NCBI RefSeq assembly: GCF_018070345.1
Contig: NZ_JAGPXX010000008.1
Span: forward strand, 186,001 to 250,000
Direction of reading: 5' to 3'
Origin: Streptomyces sp. F63
GTDB taxonomy: Bacteria; Actinomycetota; Actinomycetes; Streptomycetales; Streptomycetaceae
DNA: 64,000 nt
Part shown: positions 52,504 to 61,844 of the stretch, piece by piece
How the letters are laid out: each line of letters begins with the position of its first letter
How positions within the stretch are numbered: the stretch's first letter is position 1
Translations under genes and position numbers: made by a program
Notes under the pieces: model-generated
What the model saw: only the letters and a program-made list of their open reading frames with translations
The model's database searches: none
Told to the model about the DNA's origin: nothing

Positions 52504-55500
52504 ATGAAACCCACCCCACACCGGCCGCTCGCGCGCGCCCTCGCGGCGGTCGCGGCGGCCTCCGTGCTGCCCGCGCTCCTCGCCGCCGGCCCGGCGAGCG
52601 GGAACACCGCGGCCCCCGCGGCGACCACGGCCGCCGCGGGGGACAACACCGCGACGGTCTTCTACTCCACCAGGACGAGGAACTGGCAGGCGTACCACCT
52701 CCACTACGCCCCCGACGGCGGCTCCTGGACGACCGCCCCGGGCGAGGTGATGGAGGAGGCCTGCACGGACTGGGTGAAGAAGACCGTCGACCTGGGCAGC
52801 GCCTCCGGCCTGCGGGCCACCTTCACCGACGGCGCCGGCACCTGGGACAACAACGCGGGCGAGAACTACGACCTCGGCACCGGCCCCATCACGGTCCAGG
52901 ACGGGACGGTGGCCCACAGCGACCCGTGCGCCGGCACGGACCCGGACCCCGAACCGACGCCCGGCGACGGCGGCGACGGCACCGGCGGCACGGCCGGCAC
53001 CGCCACCGTCTACTACGCCACCTCCACCACCGGCTGGACCACCGCCAACCTCCACTACCGTCCCGAGGGCGGCGCCTGGACCACCGTCCCCGGCGTCGGC
53101 ATGGAACCGGCCTGCACCGGCTGGATGCGGAAGTCCGTCGACCTCGGCGGTGCCACACGGTTGCAGGCCGCCTTCAACAACGGCAACGGCGTCTGGGACA
53201 ACAACAACGGCACCGACTACACGATCCCGTCCGGCCGGAGCACCGTCGAGAACGGAACCGTCACCGGCGGCGCCGAGGACCCGTGCGCCGCCGAGGAACC
53301 CGACACCGAGGCCCCGACGGCCCCGGCCGGGGTGTCGGCGGACGCCGACGGCACATCGGTCGTCCTCACCTGGGAGCCCTCCACCGACGACCGCGCGGTC
53401 ACCGGCTACCAGGTGACCCGCACCGGCGGCAGCGGGGGCACCCTCGTCGCCGACACCGGCTCCACCGTCTTCTCCGACACGGGCCTCGAAGAGAAGACCG
53501 CCTACCGCTACACCGTCCGGGCCGTGGACGCCGCCGGCAACGTCTCCCCCGCCTCGGAGGCCGCCACCGCCACCACCGGCTCGCGGCCGCCCACCCCCGC
53601 CGCCGGGAAGCCGCTGGGCACCGACCCGCGCAAGGACCCCGTCTACTTCGTCCTCACCGCCCGCTTCAACGACGGCGACCCGGCGAACAACCGGGGCGGC
53701 AGCCGGCACGAGAAGTCGGGCAACGCGGCGAACGACGACCCCATGTTCCGGGGCGACTTCAAGGGCCTGGTCGACAAGCTCGACTACATCAAGGGGCTCG
53801 GCTTCTCCGCCGTCTGGATCACCCCGGTCGTCCTGAACCGCTCCGATTACGACTACCACGGCTACCACGGCTGGGACTTCTACCGCGTCGACCCGCGCCT
53901 GGAGTCCGCCGGCGCCTCGTACCAGGACCTGATCGACGCCGCCCACGCCAAGGGCATGAAGATCTACCAGGACGTCGTCTACAACCACAGCTCCCGCTGG
54001 GGCGCCAAGGGCCTGTTCACGCCGACCGTCTACGGGGTCCGCGACGCCGACTGGAGCTGGTACTACGACGAGCGCAACGACGGCTTCGCGTACGACGGGC
54101 TGACCGTCGAGCCGAAGTCCGGGAAGTCCTACTACAACGGCGACCTGTGGTCCACCGAGGAGCCCTCCGGCAACACCTGCCTCAACTGGGGCAAGCCGAC
54201 CGGCGGCACGTCGCCCGAGGGCTACAAGCTCTACAACTGCCAGTGGCCGAGCCCCACGTCGGGCATGTTCCCGAAGGCGTATTACCACACCTGCTGGATC
54301 GGGAACTGGGAGGGCGAGGACTCCCGCTCCTGCTGGCTCCACGACGACCTCGCCGACTTCAACACCGAGAACCCCCAGGTGCAGAACTATCTGATCGGCG
54401 CCTACAACAAGTACATCGACATGGGCGTGGACGGCTTCCGCGTCGACACCGCCGTGCACATCCCCCGCACCACCTGGAACCGCCGCTTCCTCCCCGCCAT
54501 CCAGGAGCGTGTGACGGCGCAGCACGGCGCCGGGGCGGCCCGGAACTTCTTCGTCTTCGGCGAGGTCGCCGCCTTCGTCAACGACAAGTGGAACCGCGGC
54601 TCCGTCAACCACTCCGCGCAGTTCTACACCTGGAAGGAACGGAAGGAGTACAGCGCGGACGACGCCACGGCCGCCCTGGAGATGTACGACTGGGAGCAGG
54701 CCCAGGGTCCGTCGAACCAGCCGGTATCGCAGAACGCCTTCCTCGACGGCAACGCCTACCGCACCCCCGACCGCAGCCGGTTCTCCGGCATGAACGTCAT
54801 CGACATGCGCATGCACATGAACTTCGGTGACGCCCGCAACGCCTTCCACAACGGCAAGGACAGCGACGACAGCTACAACGACGCCACGTACAACGTCGTC
54901 TACGTCGACAGCCACGACTACGGCCCCAACAAGAGCAGCGAACGCTACGCGGGCGGCACGGACGCCTGGGCCGAGAACATGGCGCTGATGTGGACCTTCC
55001 GCGGCATCCCGACCCTCTACTACGGCTCGGAGATCGAGTTCAAGAAGGGTCGGAAGATCGACTGCGGGCCCAGCTGCCCGCTGGCGGACACCGGCCGCGC
55101 GTACTTCGGCGGCCATCTGGCCGGTGAGGTGAAGGCGTCCGGCTTCGGCACGGTGGAGTCGGCGAGCGGAGAGGTCGCGGACACCCTCGCCCAGCCGCTC
55201 GCGCGCCATGTGCAGCGCCTCAACCGGATCCGGCGGGCCGTCCCCGCCCTTCAGACGGGCCAGTACTCCACCGAGGGCATCAGCGGGGACATGGCGTTCA
55301 AGCGCCGCTACACGGAAGGCGAAACGGACAGCTTCGCCCTGGTCACCGTCACGGACGGGGCCACGTTCAGCGGCATCCCGAACGGCACGTACACCGACGC
55401 CGTCACGGGCGACACGCAGCGGGTCAGCGACGGAACGCTGACGGTCGGCGCACCCGGCAAGGGCAATGTGCGCGTCTACGTCCTGGACCTGGGGGGCGCG

Positions 55501-55548
55501 AACGCGGCCCCGGGCAAGGTCGGCACCGACGGGCCCTACCTGAAGTAG
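52504..55548 (+). CDS. Secreted GH13 alpha-amylase with two CBM25 and FN3
   Basis: A large extracellular starch hydrolase, 1014 residues. After the signal (ARALAAVAAASVLPALLAAG) come CBM25 (about 47-135), a DPDPEPTPGDGGDG linker, a second CBM25 (about 160-255) and an FN3 domain (about 272-358, PAGVSADADGTSVVLTWEPS). The GH13 catalytic domain (about 372-960) has nucleophile Asp648 in GFRVDTAVH, acid Glu687 in FVFGEVAAF and Asp805 in YVDSHDYGP. The C-terminal beta domain ends with FALVTVTDG-type strands. The paired CBM25s bind raw starch granules. It is monocistronic, ending at a strong hairpin (55563-55590). Confidence 0.95.
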   Translation: MKPTPHRPLARALAAVAAASVLPALLAAGPASGNTAAPAATTAAAGDNTATVFYSTRTRNWQAYHLHYAPDGGSWTTAPGEVMEEACTDWVKKTVDLGSASGLRATFTDGAGTWDNNAGENYDLGTGPITVQDGTVAHSDPCAGTDPDPEPTPGDGGDGTGGTAGTATVYYATSTTGWTTANLHYRPEGGAWTTVPGVGMEPACTGWMRKSVDLGGATRLQAAFNNGNGVWDNNNGTDYTIPSGRSTVENGTVTGGAEDPCAAEEPDTEAPTAPAGVSADADGTSVVLTWEPSTDDRAVTGYQVTRTGGSGGTLVADTGSTVFSDTGLEEKTAYRYTVRAVDAAGNVSPASEAATATTGSRPPTPAAGKPLGTDPRKDPVYFVLTARFNDGDPANNRGGSRHEKSGNAANDDPMFRGDFKGLVDKLDYIKGLGFSAVWITPVVLNRSDYDYHGYHGWDFYRVDPRLESAGASYQDLIDAAHAKGMKIYQDVVYNHSSRWGAKGLFTPTVYGVRDADWSWYYDERNDGFAYDGLTVEPKSGKSYYNGDLWSTEEPSGNTCLNWGKPTGGTSPEGYKLYNCQWPSPTSGMFPKAYYHTCWIGNWEGEDSRSCWLHDDLADFNTENPQVQNYLIGAYNKYIDMGVDGFRVDTAVHIPRTTWNRRFLPAIQERVTAQHGAGAARNFFVFGEVAAFVNDKWNRGSVNHSAQFYTWKERKEYSADDATAALEMYDWEQAQGPSNQPVSQNAFLDGNAYRTPDRSRFSGMNVIDMRMHMNFGDARNAFHNGKDSDDSYNDATYNVVYVDSHDYGPNKSSERYAGGTDAWAENMALMWTFRGIPTLYYGSEIEFKKGRKIDCGPSCPLADTGRAYFGGHLAGEVKASGFGTVESASGEVADTLAQPLARHVQRLNRIRRAVPALQTGQYSTEGISGDMAFKRRYTEGETDSFALVTVTDGATFSGIPNGTYTDAVTGDTQRVSDGTLTVGAPGKGNVRVYVLDLGGANAAPGKVGTDGPYLK

Positions 55549-55562
55549 CGCTCGGGCCCTGT

Positions 55563-55590
55563 GGGCCGGGCGGTATCCGCTGCCCGGCCC
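55563..55590 (+). terminator. Hairpin terminator after alpha-amylase
   Basis: GGGCCGGGC and GCCCGGCCC pair perfectly around a ten-base loop, 15 bases after the stop codon. Confidence 0.7.
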
Positions 55591-55703
55591 CAAGGCCCGG
55601 TTCCGCCACCCGAGTTACCCGCCCCGTGTCACCGGCCGCGCCCACGGCCCACCGGACGGACACAGTGCACCATCTTGCGCGAAAGCGACCAGAAGGAGCA
55701 CTG

Positions 55704-56189
55704 ATGTACCGCAAGTACCGCTTGCACCGCAGCGCCGGCCTCCGCCGGACGGCCCTGGCCGGCACCGCCGCCCTGACCGCCCTCGCCCTGGCGGCGGGCA
55801 CCGCGTCGGCCACGGGCTCCGGAGCGGAGGGATCCCGGACCGTTCAGGACGCACGGGACGTCCGGACCGCACAGGAGTCGCGGCACGCCCGGCACCCGCA
55901 GGCGGCGCGGGGCCGGACGGTGTCGTTCCGCACCCCGCGTGCGGGCGCGTACTTCTACCACTTCAGGGAGAAGCTGGTGGTCTCCGACTACAAGGCCGAC
56001 GGTTACGGCGCCCGCGCGTATCTGACCTGGGGTTCCCGCCGGGCCTCCGTCTACGCCGGCGGGGGCAGGAACTCCACCGACGAGAAGGACCTCAGCATCA
56101 GGGAGGGCACCCCGGTGTGGCTCCAGCTCTGCACCACCAAGCGCGGCAAGAACCTCCGCTGCACCAAGACCCGCAAGGGCTACGCCTGA
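55704..56189 (+). CDS. Small secreted protein of unknown function
   Basis: A 161-residue precursor. A basic N-terminus and hydrophobic core (LAGTAALTALALAAGTASA) predict Sec export. The mature protein has a basic, disordered start and a compact C-terminal region: KLVVSDYKADGYGARAYLTW, then VYAGGGRNSTDEKDLSIREG, then VWLQLCTTKRGKNLRCTKTR. Two Cys near the end could form a disulfide. This last part looks like a small beta-sandwich of the kind seen in secreted Streptomyces proteins. The ATG has AGAAGGAG upstream. I cannot assign a role. Confidence 0.8.
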   Translation: MYRKYRLHRSAGLRRTALAGTAALTALALAAGTASATGSGAEGSRTVQDARDVRTAQESRHARHPQAARGRTVSFRTPRAGAYFYHFREKLVVSDYKADGYGARAYLTWGSRRASVYAGGGRNSTDEKDLSIREGTPVWLQLCTTKRGKNLRCTKTRKGYA

Positions 56190-56378
56190 TCCGGACCCGC
56201 CGGCTCCGCGTGCCGGGTGTTCCCGGGGCGCGGGCGGGAGGCCGCCGGGCCCGCCGGCCGCGCCCCGCCCGCCGCCCGTCCGGGGCGACCGGGCGACGAG
56301 GCAAGGGGGGCCACGGGGGCGACCGGGGCGGAAGCCGGACGGGCCGGGAGCCGGACGGGCCCCCCGGCGGACGGGCCA

Positions 56379-57935
56379 CTACCGGCCGTACAGCTTCAGC
56401 CCGACATGGTCGACGATCCACCGGTACGACTCGCTGTCGATCGCGAAGTAGACGCGCCCGACGCGGTCGGGGGTGGTGTGGTCGTCGAGTTTGATGTGCG
56501 GCTGGCGGTCGTAGGGCTTCTTCCGCCCCTCGAAGGTGAACTCGTGGAGCCTGGCCCTCCGGAGCCCTTCGTCCAGGGGCGCGTACGCCAGCGGGGTCTG
56601 GTCACCGATCCAGGACACCAGGGAACGGCCCAGGCTGCCCCGCCGCCGACGCCACTCCCTGGCCAGTTCGGCCAGGGTCTCCAGCGCCTCCCACATCCGG
56701 TCCGGATACGGGTACGAGCACTTGCTCCACTCGTCCTTCGCGTTGGCGGTGAACACCAGCGCCCCGCCCGACACCTCGGTCCACCGCGCCCAGTCCGCGC
56801 CGAAGTCCCTCGGATCGCCCGGCGGCCCTTCCCCGACCTCCTCGGGCTCGGCGGCGGGCATGGACAGCGCTCCCAGCCGCCCGGTGAGGTCGGCGATCTC
56901 GATCTGCTGCCGGGCGACCTGGTTCTCCAGTTCCTCGTTCCGCACCAGGAGTTCGACCGACTGGGCCCGCTCGTCGTCCAGGGCCTTCAGCAGGCCGCCG
57001 ACCTGTTCGCTCTCGGTGTCCGCGAGATCGTCGAGCAGGGCCTCGGTCTCCGCCGCGCGGACGGCGTCCCACAGCCTGTCCCGGCCCCGGGCCACCACGC
57101 TGAGCGGGGACAGGAGACGGGTGAGCCTGCCCAGGAGGGCGTCGTGGTCGCCGTACAGCTCGTCCGCCTCCCACCACGGGGGGCGTGCCTCCATACCCGG
57201 CCAGTACAGGCGGGCGCCGTCCCGGGGCAGCAGATGCGGGCCGATGTCCGCGTTGAAGGCGTGGAAGGCCAGCCAGCCGGAGACGACCACCACATGGGCC
57301 AGCCCGGCGAGGCGGCCGGCGGCCTTGCGGGCGAAGTCCGCGGGCGGGCCCACCGTGCGGACCGAGGAGACGACGAGCACCGGGAGACGGCGCCCGGGGT
57401 CGCGGAGCCGGGTGCGCACGTCCGGGATCTGCGCGGTGAGCGCCGGCAGCGCCGCGGCGGTGATCCTGTCGCCGCCGTCCGTGCAGCGGAGCGAGCCGTC
57501 CTTCAGGACCGCCTTGAGGGCGCGGGGCGGTTTCAGGTCCTCCACGTGCGCCGGGGCGAGCAGCCCGTCGTTCTCCCGCCCCAGCACCACCCGGAACCCG
57601 GTGGCGGCCCCGTGCCGGGCGGCGGTCAGCCGGCACAGGAACCGGCCGCCCCCGTGCGGCAGGTCCTGCTCGATCTCCATCCGCAGCGCGCGCACGTCCT
57701 CCGCCGCGGTGACGGGGGTCCAGCTCACCCGCCGGTCGGGACGGCCCTGCCACAGCGCGGCGATGTCGACCGCGCCCTTCCCGGCCATCAGCGCGGCACC
57801 GGTCAGACCCGTCACCCGAGGTTCCACATGCTGCTCCATGTGCGCCAGCAGCCGCTCGAAGACGCCCGCAACTCCCCCGGGTTCCGCCGGCGGCACCTCG
57901 GACACCTCGAATCCGACGACGTACAACTGCTGCAT
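56379..57935 (-). CDS. Hypothetical protein with central coiled coil
   Basis: A 518-residue soluble protein of unknown function. Residues 1-230 contain alternating strands and helices (LPVLVVSSVRTVGPPADFAR, then LAGLAHVVVVSGWLAFHAFN) that suggest a nucleotide- or substrate-binding fold. Residues about 300-360 form a coiled coil (ALDDERAQSVELLVRNEELE, then NQVARQQIEIADLTGRLG). The C-terminal 150 residues end in a separate domain (HIKLDDHTTPDRVGRVYFAI, then SESYRWIVDHVGLKL). ATG 57935 has GGGGGAGG six bases upstream and is preferred over the longer frame. Such head-coil-head proteins occur in actinobacterial accessory regions, sometimes in defence loci, but nothing here proves that. Confidence 0.8.
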   Translation of the reverse strand: MQQLYVVGFEVSEVPPAEPGGVAGVFERLLAHMEQHVEPRVTGLTGAALMAGKGAVDIAALWQGRPDRRVSWTPVTAAEDVRALRMEIEQDLPHGGGRFLCRLTAARHGAATGFRVVLGRENDGLLAPAHVEDLKPPRALKAVLKDGSLRCTDGGDRITAAALPALTAQIPDVRTRLRDPGRRLPVLVVSSVRTVGPPADFARKAAGRLAGLAHVVVVSGWLAFHAFNADIGPHLLPRDGARLYWPGMEARPPWWEADELYGDHDALLGRLTRLLSPLSVVARGRDRLWDAVRAAETEALLDDLADTESEQVGGLLKALDDERAQSVELLVRNEELENQVARQQIEIADLTGRLGALSMPAAEPEEVGEGPPGDPRDFGADWARWTEVSGGALVFTANAKDEWSKCSYPYPDRMWEALETLAELAREWRRRRGSLGRSLVSWIGDQTPLAYAPLDEGLRRARLHEFTFEGRKKPYDRQPHIKLDDHTTPDRVGRVYFAIDSESYRWIVDHVGLKLYGR

Positions 57936-58257
57936 GCGCCTCCCCCTCTTCCACACCCGGTTTCTCCGTGACCATCCGCAGCCCGCGTCCCGGTGACATC
58001 GACGGCGCCGACGACAGCGACTGCCGGCCACCAACGCTCATCTCCCGTACGCGCGCGGCGAGTTCCCACCTTCACGGTCAGCGCGCCCGGCATTGTTCAA
58101 CAGCGGAAGCGTTCACCCGAGTGAGTGAATGCGAGGTGCCGTGCCGGATGACCGCACGCCAGCGGTGCACCAACCGGACCGCTTTCCCCGGCACCGGAAC
58201 CGGCCCCGCCGCGCGGCTCGTCCTGCACTGCGGTCCCGACTGCGAAGGAGCATTGGC
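57936..58257. promoter_or_regulatory. Divergent spacer before the lipoprotein
   Basis: About 320 bases without a gene. A palindrome-like element GTTCACCCGAGTGAGTGAAT (58111-58130) contains TTCAC and GTGAA half-sites eight bases apart and could be an operator for the lipoprotein. Confidence 0.35.
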
Positions 58258-58917
58258 GTGATCAGGAAGCACCACGGTGCACGGCCCGCGGCGGTGTGGG
58301 CGGCCGCTTCGGCACTGCTGCTGACGGCCTGTGGAGGCGCGGGCGGGGGTGACGGGAACGGAGCCCCCGCCTTGAGTGCCGAGGAGATACGGGCGGTGCT
58401 GCCGGACCGTGAGGCCCTGCCCGGCTGGCAGGAGTCCGGCGAGCCGCTCGTCGTGGAGAAGCGGGCGGCCTACCAGCAAAAGGCGTGTCCGACGACGGAG
58501 TTCCGGGGATGCGAGGGCTCCCGCGGCTACGGTCTCGCGCGGTTCCGTGGCGGTGACGGCGGGAGGGTGGTCGTCAACTACCAGATCACCGGCTACCGGG
58601 ACGAGCGCGCCGCCGACGCCGCGTACGACGTCCTCTGGAAGGAGCACTACGGCAGGGCGGGCGGCCCGGATGCCCGGAAGCTCGACGTCGGCGAGCCCGG
58701 GGACGAGAGCCACGCCCGGTTCGGCACCGCCGGCTCCGGAGGCCCCCTGGCGCTGGTTCAGGTGCGCGTCGGGACCACGCTGCTGGTCATCGACGCGTCC
58801 GGCGTCCGCGAGGGCGACGTCGACGCGGCCCTCGCCGAGGACCTCACCGGCGTGGTCACCGAACGCGCCCGGCAGGCCCTGAACGGGGACACCCCGGCCG
58901 GCCGGCTCGGCGGCTGA
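58258..58917 (+). CDS. Conserved lipoprotein
   Basis: A 219-residue lipoprotein: AAASALLLTACGGAGGG gives a lipobox with Cys at about 23 followed by a Gly-rich tether. The exported domain (ALSAEEIRAVLPDREALPGW, QESGEPLVVEKRAAYQQKAC, later RFRGGDGGRVVVNYQITGYR) resembles a family of Streptomyces lipoproteins of unknown role. Two cysteines in KACPTTEFRGCEG likely form a disulfide. The GTG at 58258 has AAGGAG upstream. It converges on the M15-like gene across a 12-bp hairpin at 59039-59077. Confidence 0.85.
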   Translation: MIRKHHGARPAAVWAAASALLLTACGGAGGGDGNGAPALSAEEIRAVLPDREALPGWQESGEPLVVEKRAAYQQKACPTTEFRGCEGSRGYGLARFRGGDGGRVVVNYQITGYRDERAADAAYDVLWKEHYGRAGGPDARKLDVGEPGDESHARFGTAGSGGPLALVQVRVGTTLLVIDASGVREGDVDAALAEDLTGVVTERARQALNGDTPAGRLGG

Positions 58918-59038
58918 GGCGGCGTCCTGCTGTCGCGGACGACCGCGCGGAGCCGGCCCGCCGAGGGGTGCGGCCTCGCCCGGCGCCGCCGCACGGCGGC
59001 CGGTTCCGGCGGTACGAAGCAGCCGCGTCCGGCGCGGA

Positions 59039-59077
59039 GCGGCCCTTCCGCACGGCGCCGCCGCACGGAAGGGCCGC
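59039..59077. terminator. Bidirectional hairpin between convergent genes
   Basis: GCGGCCCTTCCG (59039-59050) pairs with CGGAAGGGCCGC (59066-59077) over 12 bases with a 15-base loop, between the lipoprotein and the M15-like gene. Confidence 0.7.
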
Positions 59078-59111
59078 CGCCCGGCGGGCGAGCGGTGGGC
59101 GAGCGGTGGGT

Positions 59112-59669
59112 TCAGCAGCCGCCGCAGCTGTAGAAGGTGACGTCCCAGTGGTTGCTCTCCCGGGCGTAGATGTTGCCCGAGGCGGCCTTGTACTGGGCGG
59201 CGCCGTCGCCGCGCTCCCCGATGTAGGTGAAGGTGCCGGTGATGTAGCCCGACAGGCAGCTGGTGGGGCTGAAGTCGAGCTTGTAGCCGTTCCAGTGGCT
59301 GTACGTGCCGGAGGCGTGGCCGGTCTCCGTGCCGCCCGTGATCGTCAGGGCGCAGCCGCTCGCCGACTTCAGGGTCTCGGCGCCCTGGATGGTGGGCAGG
59401 TTGACCTGCTCGAAGGAGGTGCAGGTCGGGTTGTTCCGGTCGCTGCAGTTGCCGCTGGAGCGCCAGGAGATCCCGGCGGCGGACAGCCGTGCGGTGGCCT
59501 GGCCGTGGGTGAGCTTGGTGACGGCAGCGGTGTACTCCGACGCCGGGGCGGACGCGGGTGCGGGCGCGGATGCCGGAACGGGGGCCGCGGTGGCGGCGCT
59601 CTGCGTCCCGATGAGCGTCATCAGGGCGAGTACGGACGCGGCCGTGCCGAGCAGTGCGGGTCTCTTCAC
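59112..59669 (-). CDS. Secreted hedgehog/DD-peptidase-fold protein
   Basis: A 185-residue precursor with a Sec signal (LLGTAASVLALMTLIGTQSA). The mature domain carries the zinc-binding pattern of the M15/hedgehog fold: His125 and Asp132 in SHWNGYKLDF (H-x6-D) and His174 in ESNHWDVTF, with His118 in GTETGHASGT. Six cysteines (75, 83, 106, 138, 182, 185) imply disulfides. If active it would be a zinc peptidase acting on peptidoglycan or extracellular peptides. GTG 59669 has GGGAGG eight bases upstream; longer frames run through the promoter region. It is monocistronic. Confidence 0.85.
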   Translation of the reverse strand: MKRPALLGTAASVLALMTLIGTQSAATAAPVPASAPAPASAPASEYTAAVTKLTHGQATARLSAAGISWRSSGNCSDRNNPTCTSFEQVNLPTIQGAETLKSASGCALTITGGTETGHASGTYSHWNGYKLDFSPTSCLSGYITGTFTYIGERGDGAAQYKAASGNIYARESNHWDVTFYSCGGC

Positions 59670-59838
59670 GGGTGTTGCCTCCCTGTGGGGTCGGGATGTG
59701 CCGGCACCGGGATCCGGATCCGGCACACCGCATAGTGCCGCACTTGACCGTCCACGGACAGGCGAGCAAACCGGGGTGTTCGACACCAACCGCCCCGTAC
59801 CGGCGGACCGCGCACCGAGGCGGGCCGGCCGGGACCGG

Positions 59839-60222
59839 TCAGAAAGCCCGCCGCATACGCTTGCGGCGGTGGAAGTGCCGCCGGAAGTCCGGAAGATGCC
59901 AGTGGCGACGCCGCCGCCCCGCCCGCGCCGGGACCCCGACCGCCTCCGGCGCCCTCCTCCGCCGCCACGGCGAGTCCGCCGCCGAGGCGACCAGCCCCGC
60001 CCGCATGATGCGCACCGTGTGGCTGCCGCAGTTGAGACAGCCGGGCCGGGTCAGCGGAGACGGCACACGCACGCCGTCCGCGACGTAGCTGACGGCCGCC
60101 CGCCCCTCGCCCCCCGGGTGATGCTCGATGTCGAAATCCCGCTCCCAGCCGTGCCCGCAGCTCAGGCAGGCGAAGGCGTAGGACTCGTGGGCAGTGCCTA
60201 TTCCGTGACTGCTGTCGTCCAT
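59839..60222 (-). CDS. Small zinc-ribbon protein
   Basis: A 127-residue soluble protein. Two CxxC knuckles (CLSCGHGWERDFDIEHH and CLNCGSHTVRIMRAG) form a zinc ribbon, followed by an Arg/Trp/His-rich tail. A Streptomyces-specific type without known function, probably binding nucleic acid or a protein partner. ATG 60222 has GAGGGAG upstream, preferred over the longer frame. Confidence 0.85.
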   Translation of the reverse strand: MDDSSHGIGTAHESYAFACLSCGHGWERDFDIEHHPGGEGRAAVSYVADGVRVPSPLTRPGCLNCGSHTVRIMRAGLVASAADSPWRRRRAPEAVGVPARAGRRRRHWHLPDFRRHFHRRKRMRRAF

Positions 60223-60702
60223 TGCCGGCTCCCTCTCTCGACCGGCCGAGCCGGCTGCCGCGCCCATGACTCGGCCTCCCCACCCAGGGAACTCCTCGGA
60301 CCGCGGGAACGCACCGTTCCTGCCGTCCTTTGAGAGGGATTTGGCGCGGGCTTGTGAGAAGGCCCCGCTGACGGCCGCAGCGCCGCGCGCCTTTGCCCTC
60401 CGGTGACGCTCTTTTACCGTTCACCGAGCTGCGGCACGTCCCGTTCTTTACGTTCCGGCGGCCGCACCGCTCGAAGCGGAGGGCACCGCCGCCGAAGCCG
60501 CCCGAGCCGCCGGCGCGGCCGGCGTTCCTCACCACGCCCCCGGCTCCGCGCGGAAGGACATACCGCGCCGGGCAGGGCCCGGATCACCACGGGGCCTCCC
60601 CGCAGCCGTACGAGCCGGAGCCGGTTCTGTACGAGCCGCGACCCGTGACCGGGGCACGGCGGGGCGGGTTGGTCCCGGCGGATCGACTCACCAGGGGGCT
60701 CC
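60223..60702. other. Spacer with no supported gene
   Basis: About 480 bases upstream of the Scr1-type regulator. An AT-richer patch lies near 60405-60450 (CTCTTTTACCGTTCACCGAG, then CGTTCTTTACGTTCCGG) that could hold a promoter, but no boxes can be defined with confidence. Confidence 0.4.
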
Positions 60703-61554
60703 ATGCGCACGGGGAACGGACACCACGACCGGAGGAAACGGCGCGACGCGAAGGGGGACCGGCCGGCCATCTGGATCGGCTACGGCAAACTCGTCAAACT
60801 GCACCGCGAACGGTCCGGGCTCACACAGCAGCAACTGGCCGAGGCCATGGGCTACTCGGTCGAACAGGTTGCCTCCGTCGAACAGGGCAGGCGGCCCGCC
60901 AAGGACACCTTCACGGAGGCGGCAGAACGCGCGCTGGACGCGCGGGGCACCCTCAGCGTGCTGCAGGACGACGTGGACCTCGCCAAACTCCCGTCGTTCT
61001 TCGTGGACTTCGCCCTCATCGAGGCCGAGGCGGTGAGCCGCTTCTCCTACGACCCACTGCTGATCCCGGGCCTGCTGCAGACGGAGGAGTATGCGCGGGC
61101 AGTCTTCACCGGCAACTGCCCGCCGCTCTCCGACGAACTCATCGAGCAGCACGTCGAAGCCCGGTTGAGCAGACAGAAACTGCTGACGCGGGCACCGGCG
61201 GTCAACGTCTCCTTCATCATCGAGGAGCGCGTACTGCTCAACGCGGTGGGCGGCAGGGATGTCTTGCTTCCTCAGTTGAGGCGGCTCCTCGATGCCGGGG
61301 CACAACGGAACGTCGAAATCCAGGTCATGCCTTCCGGCCGCGGTTTCCACCCGGGGCTGAACGGACCGATGGTTCTTCTGGAGACGTTGGAGCACCAGCA
61401 TGTCGCCTACCTGGAATCTCACGGAGTGGGGACCGTCGTCACAGACCCGGCGAAGGTGAGCTCCTTCAGTCTCCGGTGTGGCAAGCTGCGCTCGCAGGCC
61501 CTGAACGCCGAGGAGTCTGCCCGTCTCATCGACCGTCTGGCAGGAGAGGCATGA
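60703..61554 (+). CDS. Scr1-type helix-turn-helix protein (DUF5753)
   Basis: A 283-residue protein: XRE helix-turn-helix (about 30-80, KLVKLHRERSGLTQQQLAEA, then VEQVASVEQGRRPAKDTF) followed by the DUF5753/Scr1 domain (ARAVFTGNCPPLSDELIEQH, then PVLLNAVGG-type strands). In Streptomyces these pair with a DUF397 partner, the next gene, and the pairs act as transcriptional switches linked to development and antibiotic control, sometimes described as toxin-antitoxin-like. The ATG has GGGGGCTCC before it. Confidence 0.9.
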   Translation: MRTGNGHHDRRKRRDAKGDRPAIWIGYGKLVKLHRERSGLTQQQLAEAMGYSVEQVASVEQGRRPAKDTFTEAAERALDARGTLSVLQDDVDLAKLPSFFVDFALIEAEAVSRFSYDPLLIPGLLQTEEYARAVFTGNCPPLSDELIEQHVEARLSRQKLLTRAPAVNVSFIIEERVLLNAVGGRDVLLPQLRRLLDAGAQRNVEIQVMPSGRGFHPGLNGPMVLLETLEHQHVAYLESHGVGTVVTDPAKVSSFSLRCGKLRSQALNAEESARLIDRLAGEA

Positions 61555-61772
61555 GCAGGGAGCATCCCCCGAACCGCGCGCTTCAGCTGCAGTGGTACAA
61601 GAGCAGCTTCAGCGGCTCCGACGGCGGCGACTGCGTCGAGGTCGCGGCCACCCCGGCCACCATCCGTATACGGGATTCGAAGAACAGACAGGGCCCCGTA
61701 CTCGGCGTCTCGGCCGGGGCGTGGTCGGCGTTCGTGGCGTTCGCCGGCGCCGGTCCGCTGCCGGAGCTCTGA
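61551..61772 (+). CDS. DUF397 partner protein
   Basis: A 73-residue DUF397 protein: LQWYKSSFSGSDGGDCVEVA and IRIRDSKNRQGPVLGVSAGA, then AWSAFVAFAG are the family motifs. It starts at 61551, overlapping the regulator stop (ATGA), with AGGAGAGG upstream, and is the canonical partner of Scr1-like proteins. A strong hairpin at 61804-61844 ends the unit. Confidence 0.93.
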   Translation: MSREHPPNRALQLQWYKSSFSGSDGGDCVEVAATPATIRIRDSKNRQGPVLGVSAGAWSAFVAFAGAGPLPEL

Positions 61773-61803
61773 GTTCCGCACCGGCACCCGGGCATGGGCC
61801 CGG

Positions 61804-61844
61804 GCGTGCCCCCGGCACCGGCCTTCCCGGCGCCGGGGGCACGC
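61804..61844 (+). terminator. Hairpin terminator after DUF397
   Basis: GCGTGCCCCCGGC and GCCGGGGGCACGC form a 13-bp stem around a 15-base loop, 32 bases after the stop codon. Confidence 0.75.

Noticed and set aside
52441..55593. 1050-aa frame opposite the alpha-amylase
   Set aside because: Antisense shadow; the amylase frame has clear GH13 and CBM25 motifs.
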